From NCBI GenBank assembly GCA_030323885.1, contig CM059186.1, forward strand, positions 173,625,743 to 173,689,742: a stretch of DNA of 64,000 nt, in the 5' to 3' direction. Of the stretch, positions 55,401 through 62,089 are shown in pieces. Under the pieces are notes generated by a model. The model saw only the letters and a list, made by a program, of their open reading frames with translations. It had not been told where the DNA came from and made no database searches. The first letter of the stretch is position 1; every line of letters starts with the position of its first letter. A program made the translations under genes and the position numbers. The stretch is from Branchipolynoe longqiensis. Its lineage: Eukaryota; Annelida; Polychaeta; Phyllodocida; Polynoidae.

Positions 55401-58400
55401 TAGGGTCTTTGACATAATTTAGCCTGGGAAAAGGCAGGCGTTGTTTCTACCAGTGTGAATAATCCTCATTCAATTATGGATGCATAACTAATGAATTAGT
55501 TGATGTTATTCTTTGTGGCCATAGTAGATAATTGTAGTTATGACAAATCAGAACGTTGTGAAAACAACCAGGAATTTTCTCCTATATATATATTGGTTAA
55601 TAAAGAAGAGGATAAGAAAATATCCATAAAAAGGGCATGGAACAATTCAATACTTTATTTCAGACTCGCATTATGGCAGTTACATAAAGTGGTCCACAGT
55701 GGATATTTATAAGAATAAATATGAATAATATACAAACAATAACATGAGCACTACAATGCTAACCATTATCAAAATGTCAGGCTACATGATACAGTAGTTT
55801 GTACCAATGTCTCCATATGGCAGAGTTAATCTGAGATCACTCATTCCTATTTTCACAAATTTATACTATAGCATTCTCTGACAATGTGCAGAATAGTACT
55901 GGAATCAGATTAGGGTTTCCTAAGCCTAAACTTTACTTCAGTAGAATAGATACACCCGCTTTTCAAAACAACATTTCAAATTCAAAGCGTGGTAATTTTC
56001 CAAGGGCACAATGCTTGGAGAGCAATAATGCAGGTAATACTCACCAGGGCTAGTTCCACACCATATAGTTCAAGAAGCTCTGCAGATTTCTCATATTCCA
56101 GCAGGAAGTTTTGTATTGGCACTCGATCTGTAAGTAATGTGTATTTCCAATGTAAGGAGAAAGAATTACTTGCTATGAAACAATACAGTATAACCCCGTT
56201 AAACCAAGCTCAGTTCAACCAAACTTTTTTCGGAGGCCCAGCAAAATACTACCATTTATCTTATTAAAAAGATTGGTTAAACCAAAGTTGGCTAATCCAA
56301 ATTATCGGTTAATCCAAACAAAATTATCGGACCCCAGGCCACTTCCGGTATGGCTAAACCAAACTTTCATGTGGCTATAACTTATAGTATAAGGTCATCT
56401 GAGACCCCTCCCACCCCCATCTCCCCCCCCCCCCACCTGCCATGCACCCTATCTCCCACGCACCCCCATATCCTACCCCACCACCATCTCCCATGCACCC
56501 CTATCTTGCACGCACCTCCACCTCCAAACCCCACACCACCCCACCCCCATCTCACACTCTCCAAACCTCACCCTACCCCATTTCCCAGCCATCCCCAATC
56601 TCCCACCCCCAACTCCCTCGTCGCCAAGTCAGACTCAAAGTCGAAGCCAAAGCTTGGTTAAACCAATGATCGGTTAATCTAAACAAATTGCTAGGGTCCC
56701 TTCAAGTTTTATGTAACGGGATTATACTGCAGTACTCGTATGCATTAGACAACTGGACAAGTGATTGTGGAGGTCAAAGCACAGATCAGAGCATTAGTGC
56801 TTGCAAAGTCTGACACTGACTAAGTTACGGTTTTGCCGATGCGGCAAGCACGCCGCAAGGCATTTGTGACTTCTTTTTTCTTAATTTAATTTTTTTTTTA
56901 TTGAGGCTGTATTTATACTGTCCATAGCATATAAGCCCGGGTACCCAGGCTTGTTTTCAATGCTGGCCAGTTGTAGTGTTGGTGTTATCTTACCACACAG
57001 TGGCTGCTGATAAGGTATTTGATTGCCTGCATTTCAGTAGCAGATAATTGGTTGGTATGGTTAATAGCCTATGTTAGTTTTTTTTGGACTCAGACATTAA
57101 TAACAGCTAAATAGTTACTTATTCTAAGCACATCATCAGAAAAGTGCCGAAATATGTTACACCATGGCATGTTCAGTTGATTTGGAACTGATGGATAATT
57201 TTAGTGACCAAAAATTAAATTGTCCATTTTGCCGGTAACATGCATAATTCAAAAACTGACCACGGGCCCCATAGTGATGCTCACCGTAGATACCAAGGTG
57301 TTACAGAACTCGGTAACCATGATCAGATTGATTTCCGGTTGCCGCAGCAGTTCGAAATCATTCCTCACCGTTTCGCCAAAGTGTGAAGACCGGAGTTACT
57401 GTGTGTGCTTTAAAAGTTTGAGTCCATCCCACCATCCCATCTATGATGCCTCGGTCATAAAGGGCTGAGAGTAGATGGTCCCTATCCTGTAATGACTGAT
57501 AATATGATCTAGTATACTGAGCTGGCTGTGCCTGGTGTGTTCAAGAGTATGACCGCTATCAACCCTTTAGCTGCTGCCTTCTGCCTGCGACGACAAGACT
57601 GTACTGAAAGATCTGCATATTATCAATACAACTGCTTAATGTGAATAGTAGTCACTGATCACTGCATATGTAATCATCGATAGTCAGGTTATGAGCTGTT
57701 CTTCTAGGTTGTACTACTTCAGAAGCTAGAGTAGAGCATACAGGCATATATGTCAGCTGTACTGAGTGACAAGCCTTAAGAGTGGTAACTAGGAATAGAA
57801 AATCAGTGGCTACTGCAAAACTTAATATATTAATTTAATAAATTATTGGCCCAAAAAATACTTCAGTGTCTGGTTTTGAATTATGCCAAATTTCCTAATT
57901 AGTCAACATCACATGGTCATTTTGTAGCAATGCTAAAATCCGCAGGGAAAATAAATCAAGTTAGCTACATAATTGGAATTCACCTATTTGTGAGATTTTC
58001 TAATTTTAAAGGTATAATTTTCAATTCAATTCTTTTATTTTAACTCTCTGCAAGGTATGTTTACAATAAACTGAGGTGATACAATAAATGCATACAAATT
58101 CCTTACAGACAGAAAGGATCCCAGAAAAGCAATGCTGGTCTCCATGATTATAATTAAGTTAGAGAAAAGATTCACCCCTACCGAGTCTGAGTAGGGGTGA
58201 ATCTCGTATCTAGTACTACTAGTAGTATATATAGCCCCGTTTACATGGGCGAGTTAAAACGCCTCATATAAAACGACTTGCCTAGATCGATTTACATTTG
58301 TCGTGTAAACGCGATGCTGAGGCGTTTTAGGGCTGAATCGATTCATATAAATCGGTACATGTAAACCACTTTGCGAGGTAGTATAGATGAAGCGATACAG

Positions 58401-59526
58401 CCCGTTCCCGGGCGGCGAAAGTGTAAAATAGCGGTGCTCGCCGGCTACAAGCTCAGCTGTAACTATCGCTGGGGACCGATTAGGCCGAAATCTATTGAAC
58501 GCGATCATATTTAACAGAATTACATACTCAAATAATGAAATTTAATTAAATTAACCCTAAATTCCAAGCGATATTAACGTAGCAGCTATTTTATTGTTGA
58601 ATCGACGAGTGTAAAATAAACAAATAGCAGTGCTCGCCGGCTACAGGCTCACCACTAAGGCTGCTGGTTCCCGGTCGCCGACACACTTTCAAACTCGCTC
58701 GTGTAAACGCACATGAAATATTTCGCTTCATATAAATCGATTTGTCTTAAATCGTTTTACCCTCGCCCATGCAAACACAGCTTAAGTCAGTATCATGTTT
58801 TGGATAGATAGGTCTTAAATTAATTTCCATGTGATTTCCAACGATTCACTCACCACATACTGACATAGTCATAGTAATAATACTCAGTTAATAATAGTTG
58901 TTGGACCACTGTGGCTGTGCACCGTGTTCAGATTTCGCTCTTGACAAGCATGTCAAATTTAGGAAAATACTAAATTGAAACAGCAGTAGAGCTTAGAAGT
59001 TAAATTTTATAATTAATTCAATTATATTATATTAAATAATATTTTGGAGAGCACATTTATCTTTGCCTTTGCCTTTGGCTTTGCCCTTTCCTTTGGCTTT
59101 GCCTTTGGAGTTTGGTTTTACAGCCAACGTTTTAAACGATTCTGTTGTCAATTCATCTCATATCACATATGCTAGTAATGCGTAAGCATAACAAAAATAA
59201 TAATAAAAAGCTAAAATGAGGATTTGTGATGAGTGACGTCCCTCCTCAGGACCAGTCTCCTGTAAGTGCAACTGTCAACAGTGTCAGTGTGACTGTGATC
59301 ATTGTACGCACGAAGGCACGTAGACGTCGGGGAGATCAATTCTAGACTTACCCTTCATGAAAAAATAAATTATAGTCACAGATGACTTTTGTGAAAAAGC
59401 TGGTAAGTCTTCACGGGTAATGGTTTTGACGTGACGAAACTCAGGTCCTGTGGAAAAGACCTCAGAAGTGAAAAACACTGCACATAGTGTTAGCACCAGG
59501 GCCAAAAGACTCACAGCCGAGGCCAT
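31280..59526 (-). CDS. TXNDC16: TXNDC16 / ERp90 orthologue, 20 exons (gene span)
   Basis: Thioredoxin-domain-containing protein 16, an ER-luminal member of the protein disulfide isomerase family; in mammals (ERp90) it is reported to partner the flavoprotein ERFAD. Twenty exons on the minus strand join with matching phases into 833 residues, close to the mammalian length of about 825. Strongest matches to the mammalian protein: SMAFMRSYIDAS, DWTDVCAKHNITSYP, YKGMLG, and near the end REWKAPNPGYDFLKMID. An N-terminal signal peptide (MASAVSLLALVLTLCAVFF) is encoded by exon 1. The thioredoxin-like domain in exons 11-12 has a cis-proline-like YPTV, but FYLTFDVLS sits where an active CxxC would be, so no dithiol site is seen there, as in the mammalian protein. 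The sequon at KHNIT is shared with the mammalian protein. The protein ends in RTEL, an ER-retrieval-like signal. AATAAA on the minus strand at 30671-30666 is a possible poly(A) signal. Confidence 0.95.
31480..31728. mobile_element. MITE-A split by a SINE-A tail
   Basis: MITE-A right-end sequence occurs twice, around a 37-bp SINE-A tail (gttggagttatacatcctgg). Ends ggactatgcaactttaa. Lies in TXNDC16 intron 19. Confidence 0.6.
31789..31890 (-). CDS. TXNDC16: TXNDC16 exon 19
   Basis: Acceptor tttccatag, donor CTAG|gtgagt, phase 1 to 1. Encodes TLVGREWKAPNPGYDFLKMI then DDENSADVAIPAL. The EWK-P-P-YDFL-MID block is nearly invariant with mammals. Confidence 0.92.
32320..32705 (-). mobile_element. 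LINE 3' end (CR1/L2-like)
   Basis: The minus strand encodes NTRGQRYKFFKARPRLEVRK then FFQVTDSWNSLPNQIVKAPT and ALERRLDRHW, the common C-terminus of CR1/L2-group LINE polyproteins. Strongly 5'-truncated, in TXNDC16 intron 18. Confidence 0.78.
32751..32844 (-). CDS. TXNDC16: TXNDC16 exon 18
   Basis: Acceptor ctttcctcag, donor TGGA|gtaagt, phase 0 to 1. Encodes GFIFNYGTDPITSSAVTSWL then DKIVASDATPW. Confidence 0.87.
33448..33600 (-). mobile_element. SINE-A fragment with tail 2
   Basis: Begins ttgattaagcaggaaacatc and runs through the central domain to gatttgactcagc, next to TXNDC16 exon 17. Confidence 0.6.
33675..33765 (-). CDS. TXNDC16: TXNDC16 exon 17
   Basis: Acceptor ttccaccag, donor ACT|gtaagt, phase 2 to 0. 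Encodes TRDDGVAGQVLLEYNDNANP then PAIFVVDHAT. Confidence 0.87.
34729..35066 (-). mobile_element. Full-length SINE-A, tail 1
   Basis: Complete reverse copy: tail ttttacatcctagcaacatc, body, and head ending ggccatcccgtccggtc. The B-box complement ggttcgaaccc is intact. Confidence 0.78.
35340..35655 (-). mobile_element. SINE-A, tail 1
   Basis: Reverse copy, close to the one 600 bases upstream. The head is truncated at gggaggcggactc. Confidence 0.75.
35700..36245 (-). mobile_element. SINE-A interrupted by SINE-C
   Basis: SINE-A tail and body at 35700-35943, SINE-C at 35944-36106, then the rest of SINE-A (tattaatgtcgaacgccagc) to the head at 36245. CTATT flanks the SINE-C on both sides. Confidence 0.75.
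36529..36692 (-). CDS. TXNDC16: TXNDC16 exon 16
   Basis: Acceptor cccacacag, donor CT|gtgagt, phase 0 to 2. Encodes PELTPLTFPAYFARKLPFVI then LFDE and FVGFTFGWME, matching the PEITVENLPSYF boundary of mammalian TXNDC16. Confidence 0.9.
36757..37082 (-). mobile_element. Full-length SINE-A, tail 1
   Basis: Reverse copy starting ggttggttgttggagtgtta, 65 bases upstream of the exon 16 acceptor in gene direction. Confidence 0.75.
37440..37560 (-). mobile_element. SINE-A head fragment
   Basis: Central domain and head only (aatcatgccgagtgccaggc, ttggtttgactcggcc). Confidence 0.6.
37668..37794 (-). CDS. TXNDC16: TXNDC16 exon 15
   Basis: Acceptor aacggttcag, donor TTC|gtaagt, phase 2 to 0. Encodes TRAPAVVVFKRHDRWRPHHV and IREFVKEASLAVF, the last strand and helix of the domain. 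Confidence 0.87.
37832..38123. mobile_element. MITE with CAGGGTCCGTACA ends
   Basis: CAGGGTCCGTAC at the left and GTACGGACCCTG at the right, with degenerate ttcaaggcttttcaa repeats inside. Related pieces occur at 39400-39647 (right end) and 41418-41560 (left end). The end motif recalls hAT-type MITEs; the superfamily is not established. Confidence 0.6.
38340..38625. repeat. Interspersed repeat, pair with 49013-49265
   Basis: Reverse-complement match to 49013-49265 over about 250 bases (gggaatcccacccataacgt, ccacaatggctagtgtgc). A third diverged piece is at 39680-39790. Class unknown. Confidence 0.6.
38760..39075 (-). mobile_element. Full-length SINE-A, tail 1
   Basis: Reverse copy from ggttggttgttggagtttta to the head near gcggtctactgac. 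Confidence 0.75.
39245..39320 (-). CDS. TXNDC16: TXNDC16 exon 14
   Basis: Acceptor aactgacag, donor AT|gtaagt, phase 1 to 2. Encodes FKEAATEDHGQTAYGYIATD then EASQ, matching the conserved GYVITG region. Confidence 0.85.
39866..40014 (-). pseudogene. Partial copy of TXNDC16 exon 11 in intron 13
   Basis: About 145 bases match 41880-42024: the end of intron 10, the gtgcgcag acceptor and the first two thirds of exon 11 (protein VEKQDD... becomes MEKQDDRVAEVVNRLRHVEM). It stops before the donor, and (TAATTAATTAAT) flanks both sides. A T20 tract lies just to the left. It cannot splice as a full exon. Confidence 0.85.
40050..40186 (-). CDS. TXNDC16: TXNDC16 exon 13
   Basis: Acceptor tatttgtag, donor GAAG|gtacta, phase 2 to 1. 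Encodes LLAEAPALLQTHAQATQFLE and LDVANVAVLGIFDQEHTE. The SVLGLF equivalent marks the start of the next thioredoxin-like domain. Confidence 0.88.
40243..40547 (-). mobile_element. SINE-B
   Basis: Reverse copy, tail cttgaagatttagaagattt to the tRNA-like head (gaatcgaaccaccgacc, taaccactccaccaca). Uninterrupted at the MITE target site. Confidence 0.72.
40595..41085 (-). mobile_element. SINE-A split by a pogo-like MITE
   Basis: SINE-A body 40595-40776 and head 40958-41085, with the insert between. Confidence 0.7.
40777..40957. mobile_element. Pogo/Tigger-like MITE, 181 bp
   Basis: Starts TA-CAGTGAAACCTCTCTAAA and ends GGGAGGTTTTACTT-TA. The CAGT-start, AACCTC-rich ends and TA flanks fit Tc1/mariner-pogo elements. 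Confidence 0.6.
41150..41378 (-). CDS. TXNDC16: TXNDC16 exon 12 (central thioredoxin fold)
   Basis: Acceptor tttgctccag, donor CT|gtaagt, phase 1 to 2. Encodes SMAFMRSYIDAS, the DWTDVC motif, the sequon KHNIT, cis-Pro-like SYPTVRVY and DYKGMLG. This is the most conserved exon of the gene. Confidence 0.95.
41659..41800 (-). repeat. (GT)n tract and partial exon 11 duplication
   Basis: 41690-41777 repeats 41798-41885 at an offset of 108: the last ~65 bases of exon 11, its donor and the (GT)n beside it. Intron 11 therefore holds a second exon end with a gtaagc donor. Confidence 0.82.
41820..41996 (-). CDS. TXNDC16: TXNDC16 exon 11
   Basis: Acceptor gtgcgcag, donor ACCT|gtaagc, phase 1 to 1. Encodes DDQVAEAVNRLRHVELDRSH and GQLSVVMFYLT, the first half of the central thioredoxin-like domain. 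Two partial copies of this exon lie at 39866-40014 and 41690-41777. Confidence 0.9.
42131..42455. mobile_element. TTAA-flanked MITE-A
   Basis: Starts TTAAAGCTGCATAGTCCGAT and follows the family through caaaactaatttgacatgtt; the right tip is eroded. Lies in intron 10. Confidence 0.7.
42670..43370 (+). other. Promoter- or LTR-like segment in intron 10
   Basis: TATAAAA at 42814-42820 is followed 98 bases later by AATAAA at 42912-42917. A pyrimidine-rich stretch and a 146-codon Pro/Thr-rich ORF (42927-43367) without recognisable homology follow. This spacing resembles the U3-R-U5 layout of an LTR, but I could not define ends or a target duplication. Confidence 0.3.
43555..43650 (-). mobile_element. 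LINE 3' tip with (TTAG)n tail
   Basis: The segment ggttgcttaaccccgtgtcg matches the 3' end of the LINE at 15140-15180, next to a (TTAG)n tract. Very short insertion. Confidence 0.6.
43702..43837 (-). CDS. TXNDC16: TXNDC16 exon 10
   Basis: Acceptor gacctgtag, donor TCAG|gtgagc, phase 0 to 1. Encodes PASVRMDSAFTTLVVEAFVT and a charged, probably loose linker (KDAHSARADS). It is GC-rich and poorly conserved, as is the acidic linker of mammalian TXNDC16. Confidence 0.82.
44115..44467. mobile_element. TTAA-flanked MITE-A, complete reference copy
   Basis: TTAA then AGTTGCATAGTCCGATGG at the left; CCTCATTGGACTATACAGCT then TTAA at the right, 353 bp. No coding capacity. TTAA target use is typical of piggyBac-like transposition. 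Confidence 0.75.
44874..45839. mobile_element. Inverted-repeat element of about 960 bp
   Basis: AGACGGGTTCGTAATTCC at the left and GGAATTACGAATTCGTCT at the right. Inside are a duplicated SINE-head/minisatellite segment (45405-45602) and a fragment of the 4.1-5.2 kb array family. The whole lies in intron 9, 50 bases from the exon 9 donor. Confidence 0.5.
45405..45602. repeat. Duplicate of 46421-46622
   Basis: The two segments agree at about 90% or better by eye: a SINE-A head end (acgctctaccgattcagcca) followed by the same minisatellite units. Confidence 0.82.
45891..45969 (-). CDS. TXNDC16: TXNDC16 exon 9
   Basis: Acceptor ttattttctag, donor GAG|gtaaga. Encodes EHPEAASFGYKHNQAVPNVA then ILLKGE, the end of the domain begun in exon 8. 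The phase-2 start joins exon 8 cleanly. Confidence 0.88.
46075..46735. repeat. Minisatellite (unit about 25-28 bp) containing a SINE-A
   Basis: Units like ggtcatgtacagtaagtgcttaaa occur on both sides of the reverse SINE-A at 46130-46455, in intron 8. Confidence 0.75.
46130..46455 (-). mobile_element. SINE-A, tail 1, inside a minisatellite
   Basis: Reverse copy from ggttggtcgttttatgtttt to the head cgattcagccattgcgtc. Confidence 0.75.
46725..46875. mobile_element. TTAA-flanked MITE-A, left half
   Basis: Starts TTTAAAGGTGCATAATCCGA and continues to ttaatagatctgatcc. Confidence 0.6.
46977..47137 (-). CDS. TXNDC16: TXNDC16 exon 8
   Basis: Acceptor gacccacattcag, donor GATGT|gtgagt, phase 0 to 2. 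Encodes HDIRVSGVQHPYDNLGLHKV and FVYYSQTGHAQAKVMAEYIR, the start of a further thioredoxin-like domain. Confidence 0.9.
47507..47757 (+). mobile_element. Full-length SINE-A with tail 2 and poly(A)
   Basis: Head gaccagacgggatggccgaa with A box, B box GGGTTCGAACCC, central domain, tail 2 (GGAGCAGTGGAATGAGGAAG) and an 18-base A tract. The best preserved tail-2 copy. Confidence 0.8.
47783..48097 (-). mobile_element. Full-length SINE-A, tail 1
   Basis: Reverse copy ending at the head gccaccgtgtccggtcc, 65 bases from the exon 7 donor. Confidence 0.75.
48165..48315 (-). CDS. TXNDC16: TXNDC16 exon 7
   Basis: Acceptor ggttgcag, donor CTG|gtaaga, phase 2 to 0. Encodes GSGSGETSMLWVIQCGHVTQ and FLDNMDLVSMAKLMKSLDID. 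A 42-bp minisatellite lies just upstream of its acceptor. Confidence 0.88.
48340..48705. repeat. 42-bp minisatellite, about eight copies
   Basis: Core ctcagagaaattgcaacaca occurs at about 48355, 48397, 48470, 48512, 48554, 48597, 48639 and 48680. As 42 bp is 14 codons, it makes a false 233-codon plus-strand ORF. It begins about 25 bases upstream of the exon 7 acceptor. Confidence 0.85.
49013..49265. repeat. Interspersed repeat, inverted match to 38340-38625
   Basis: See the partner copy. Words shared include gtgggattcccttatcatgt and ttgcacttgtacactagcca. Confidence 0.6.
49411..49501 (-). CDS. TXNDC16: TXNDC16 exon 6
   Basis: Acceptor tcccacacag, donor GT|gtaagt. Encodes EHRVLMEIAFAYHNKYKFVL and TTERAAVADL, one of the best matches to the mammalian protein (EHR, MEAAF, FVLTTE). 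It is needed to reconcile the phases of exons 5 and 7. Confidence 0.9.
49905..50012 (+). mobile_element. SINE-C, interrupted at its end
   Basis: Head ggagcctaggtagggtaatg, then cccattttcattacccc. An LTR-like element is inserted at its 3' end. Confidence 0.65.
50013..50543 (-). mobile_element. LTR-like TG...CA element (solo), 531 bp
   Basis: On the minus strand begins TGTAAAATATTCCGATAAAA and ends GTGGACTTTACA. ACTG flanks both sides, a 4-bp target duplication. Inner TATA-like and AATAAA-like motifs fit a solo LTR. Confidence 0.75.
50683..50812 (+). mobile_element. SINE-C next to the exon 5 donor
   Basis: Head gggcctaggtagtgtaatg, intact B box GGGTTCGAATCTTG, tail tttcatcacccccacc. Antisense to TXNDC16, ending within about ten bases of the exon 5 splice donor. 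Confidence 0.72.
50823..50944 (-). CDS. TXNDC16: TXNDC16 exon 5
   Basis: Acceptor ttgtgttgcag, donor G|gtaagc, phase 2 to 1. Encodes IVLLREVPILQTLKERHEFE and HYDVILSYQAAIGTY. A SINE lies within about ten bases of its donor on the intron side. Confidence 0.9.
51504..51795 (-). mobile_element. SINE-B
   Basis: Reverse copy from cttgaagatttatactgcc to the tRNA-like head (agtctgacctagaaaaaagt, ctaaccaccccgcc). Uninterrupted. Confidence 0.72.
51992..52066 (-). CDS. TXNDC16: TXNDC16 exon 4
   Basis: Acceptor tattcacag, donor CA|gtaagt. Encodes NGHELLSLPLENTFDVNSIL, matching the FDVNAI region of the mammalian protein. Phase 2 to 2. Confidence 0.88.
52708..52790 (-). CDS. TXNDC16: TXNDC16 exon 3
   Basis: Acceptor gtcctttcag, donor AG|gtttgt, phase 0 to 2. 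Encodes LDCLAEDSKEASEYCNAAG and LFAF. It aligns with the VNC...YCGKEK stretch of mammalian TXNDC16, with both Cys conserved. Confidence 0.88.
52894..53226 (+). mobile_element. Full-length SINE-A, tail 1
   Basis: Head gaccagacgggatggccgaa, diverged B box, complete body, tail aaactccaacaaccaacca. Confidence 0.75.
53262..53769 (-). mobile_element. LTR-like TG...CA element (solo), 508 bp
   Basis: Minus strand begins TGTAAAATATTCCGATATTC and ends ATTAGACTCTACA. Flanks aact and tact suggest a mutated 4-bp target duplication. It shows the uninterrupted form of the 28-kb element. Confidence 0.7.
53802..54838. mobile_element. ACGT-rich element with a 440-bp internal tandem duplication
   Basis: Ends AAGGGGCTGTCACATTATGA and, inverted, AAAGGCTCTATCACATTAGG. 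The unit starting ggtatacgtcaatgtatgtc occurs at 53901 and again at 54341, nearly identical through cgattctcgctgtaaaaa. Dense in acgt/cgtatg. Related to 11400-12120. Confidence 0.7.
55066..55412. mobile_element. MITE with CAAAGACCCTATAATACTAA ends
   Basis: Inverted copy of the element at 1855-2245, including gaaacaccaaccagcaggca and a (GAT)n tract. Confidence 0.68.
55413..56040. other. TXNDC16 intron 2, unassigned part
   Basis: AT-rich with no repeat or exon recognised. Confidence 0.4.
56045..56127 (-). CDS. TXNDC16: TXNDC16 exon 2
   Basis: Acceptor attacttacag, donor CTG|gtgagt. Completes a GAT codon from exon 1 and reads RVPIQNFLLEYEKSAELLEL then YGVELAL, matching the first helix of thioredoxin domain 1. 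Confidence 0.88.
56186..56733. mobile_element. Pogo-like element with a C-rich centre
   Basis: Ends CAGTATAACCCCGTTAAACC and AACGGGATTATACTG, inverted. It contains further ggttaaacca words and, at 56398-56620, a CCCCA/CCCAT-rich tract that creates false Pro-rich ORFs. Confidence 0.65.
56886..57085. repeat. Interspersed repeat, contiguous copy
   Basis: Matches the two outer parts at 12870-12906 and 13355-13510, without the GC-rich insert found there. Confidence 0.72.
57086..58035. other. TXNDC16 intron 1, unassigned
   Basis: No recognised repeat. A possible minus-strand exon-like frame at 57290-57380 was examined and rejected. Confidence 0.4.
58036..58200. repeat. Interspersed repeat plus 14-bp-arm hairpin
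   Basis: 58036-58150 matches 968-1090 (ttattttaactctctgcaag). A hairpin follows with arms AGATTCACCCCTAC and GTAGGGGTGAATCT (58166-58200). Confidence 0.65.
58233..58782. mobile_element. MITE-B, 550 bp
   Basis: Ends AGCCCCGTTTACATGGGCG and, inverted, CCATGCAAACACAGCT. Contains the longer family core (agctgtaactatcgctgggg) missing from the 5.7-kb copy. Confidence 0.68.
58783..59351. other. TXNDC16 intron 1, 5' part
   Basis: Contains a short tttgcc/tttggc tandem stretch at 59063-59113. Nothing else recognised. Confidence 0.45.
59352..59526 (-). CDS. TXNDC16: TXNDC16 exon 1 (signal peptide)
   Basis: Starts at ATG 59526 (MASAVSLL). The open frame continues upstream to an earlier ATG, but that would bury the signal peptide. 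After the hydrophobic stretch comes FRHVKTITREDLPAFS, the first thioredoxin-like strand, then IIYFFMK. Donor G|gtaagt, phase 1. Confidence 0.9.
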
Positions 59527-60645
59527 GTTTTGGGAATCACCGCAAACCAAAACAACAGGAAGTTTCGTAGTGTATTTGGACGGGTACATTGATATTGTAA
59601 GGGGTGGTAGATTTATTATATCGTACATAGTATAACATTGTGTTGTTTTATGCATAGCTAGACCTTATCTATTATACAAATAGTTTGTACTTTTAATATA
59701 TATTACTGTTATGTTGTACTTAATTGTCAACTCAGTTGCAGCTGGTTTACTTAGCACAATCGGAATACCCTTTAGAAATAAGTAGGTCAATGACACAATT
59801 CCTGTGCAGAGCCAACACGCGTGCGTACTTCCGTACCTACCCACAATGCTTAGACATCGGCCATCTTGGATCGATTCATACTTTACTTCCGAAAACCATC
59901 ATAAAGGAAAGATACAACCACTTGGTATCCGCCAGGATCTATGATTATAATGTCGTTAGCATGAGGATCTATTTAGAGGATTTTACCCTTACGTGAGTCA
60001 GCTATCTGGTGAACCGGAACAGCGCACACAGCAGGTAAATAGCCTTAAAATGTTTCCTACAACCCCTGCTACAAGTTCAACCCCACACTGTCACGAACTA
60101 TTACTGTCGGGGTGGGTGGGGGTAACTTCTACAAATATATTCATATAGTTGTAGCGCAGAGTATTATAATTTATATACACACCAGTAAGTGTTCTTTGTC
60201 CATATTCGAAAACTAAAGACTTTGAAGCATTTTTCAGTTTTTCTTCCGTATATATTCTTCGCATATGCGGTGACAATTTTATTGACTATTCAGTATTCTA
60301 TTTAGTATTTTATAGTAAAGCTTACTTAAGTTACTAATCGATTTAATCACTAAAATTTAAATGTTTACGTTTTCCTATCAAAAGAGCTTCATCCCCATTC
60401 CCTTCACACGTATTTGATAACAAGACAAATTGGGTTAGTCCCAGAGTTTTAATTTTAAAGTAGCCATAGGAATTGCTCAAACGTCAGACAAAGTAACGTG
60501 AAACGTGGGAATAATATTAATGGTAGTTTTCAGCTGTGATGTCATCAGTCATGTCCCTCATATTTTGATTTTTTTTGTTTGCTTGTGTAATTCTCATTAT
60601 CTTTTTTCTTTCTTTAAATAAAAGGAGGAAAACTTGTCTTAGTGG
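59527..60645. other. Region upstream of TXNDC16
   Basis: Presumed promoter side of TXNDC16. I see no convincing TATA box or initiator and no other gene. Confidence 0.35.
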
Positions 60646-60647
60646 GA

Positions 60648-62027
60648 AAGGTTATTAAATAATAGGAGATTAATACCGGTGCAAATACATCCACAGAACA
60701 TGTATGGCCCTTTATTTTGAGTAACTTGAAATGTTTTCCATTTTAAAGCTGCATAGTCTGTTGAAAGCATCAACTTTTTAAAACCCAAACAATCGCCTAG
60801 ATTTGATTCTACACGTCTAACTTAAGCCGTGTTTACACGGGGAATTGTGAAACGTTCTAGACAAGGCGATTTATATGATGCGTTTTTAAGGTGCGTTTAC
60901 ACGGACAGAGTTTTAAAAGTGTTTTGGCGCCGGGAACCAGCAGCCTGTGGTGCGCCTGTAGCCGGTGAGCACTGCTATGTGTTTAGTTTACACTCGTCGA
61001 TTCGACTCAGATGTAGCTGCTACGATAATATCGCTTGGAATTTAAGGTTAATTTAATTAAATTTAATTCTTTGAGTATGAAATTCTGTTAAATATGATCG
61101 CATTCAGTAGATTTCGGCCTAATCGGGCCCTAACATTGCCGGGAACCAGCTGAAATGCTTCATCTATACTACCTAGCGAGGTGGTCTAGATGAAACGTTT
61201 CATATGAAGCGATTCAGCCCTATAACGCCACAGAACCGCATCTACACGCCAAATGTGAGTCGATCTAGGCACGTGGGTTCATATGAAACGTTTTAAATCG
61301 CCCGTGTAAACGGGGCTTTAGAAAGTGTTGCACTTATTAGGCATTTGTTATCACACATAACGGAATACTGAGGTAGAGACTTGCAGACCATTTTCAAATA
61401 TCAGATACTGAGATAGGCTTTAAAAACAAATGTGTTCTGATAAAGCACTTTAAGGCTGTTAATTTGACATAGGGCCTTTTGATGGACTTAATAGGTCAAG
61501 TAGAAGCAAAGTTATGGGGCATAATGTACACACAAAAAAGGGCTATTTACCTCACAGTAAATACATAGGGTTATAGGGGCAGGCATTATTAAATAATAGG
61601 AGATTAATACCGATGCAAATACATTCACAGAACATGTATGGCCCTTTATTTTAAGTAACTTGAACTGTTTTCCATTTAAAGCTGCATAGTCTGTTGAAAG
61701 CATCAACTTTTTAAAACCCAAACAACTGTCTAGATTTGATTCTACACGTCTAACTTAGATACTGTTGCACTTATTAGGCATTTGTTATCACACATAAGGG
61801 AATATTGAGGTAGAGACTTGCAGACAATTTTCAAATATCAGATACTGAGATAGGCTTTCAAAACAAATGTGTTCTCATAAAGCACTTTAAGACTGTTAAT
61901 TTGACATAGGGCCTTTTGATGGACTTAATAGGTCAAGTGGAAGCAAAGTTATGGGGCATAATGTACACACAAAAAAGGGCTATTTACCTCACAGTAAATA
62001 CATAGGGTTATAGGGGCAGGCATTTTG
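60648..62027. repeat. Tandem duplication, one copy carrying a MITE-B
   Basis: Copy 1 is 60648-61585 and copy 2 is 61586-62027. The shared sequence runs from attaaataataggagattaa through ggttataggggcaggcatt. They are nearly identical outside the 493-bp MITE-B in copy 1. Both contain a TTAA-flanked MITE-A start (ttaaagctgcatagtctg). Confidence 0.88.
60825..61317. mobile_element. MITE-B with a proven empty site
   Basis: AGCCGTGTTTACACGG ... CCGTGTAAACGGGGCT, 493 bp, flanked by TTA at 60822-60824 and 61318-61320. The duplicate reads ctaacttagatactg without it, which fixes the ends and the 3-bp duplication. Confidence 0.85.
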
Positions 62028-62089
62028 ACCAGGGTAGCATCAGTCAGCCAAGGGAGGGATTTCTTTCAATGAAGGCTATATATAGGTAT

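Noticed and set aside
56350..56670. Pro/His-rich ORFs of 75-103 codons
   Set aside because: Caused by a CCCCA-rich low-complexity tract inside a pogo-like element.
57290..57400. Minus-strand frame NDFELLRQPEINLIMVTEFC with a gtgagc donor, as an extra TXNDC16 exon in intron 1
   Set aside because: The only nearby acceptor (cacacag) gives a stop when joined to exon 1, and exons 1 and 2 already join in phase and align to the mammalian protein without a gap.
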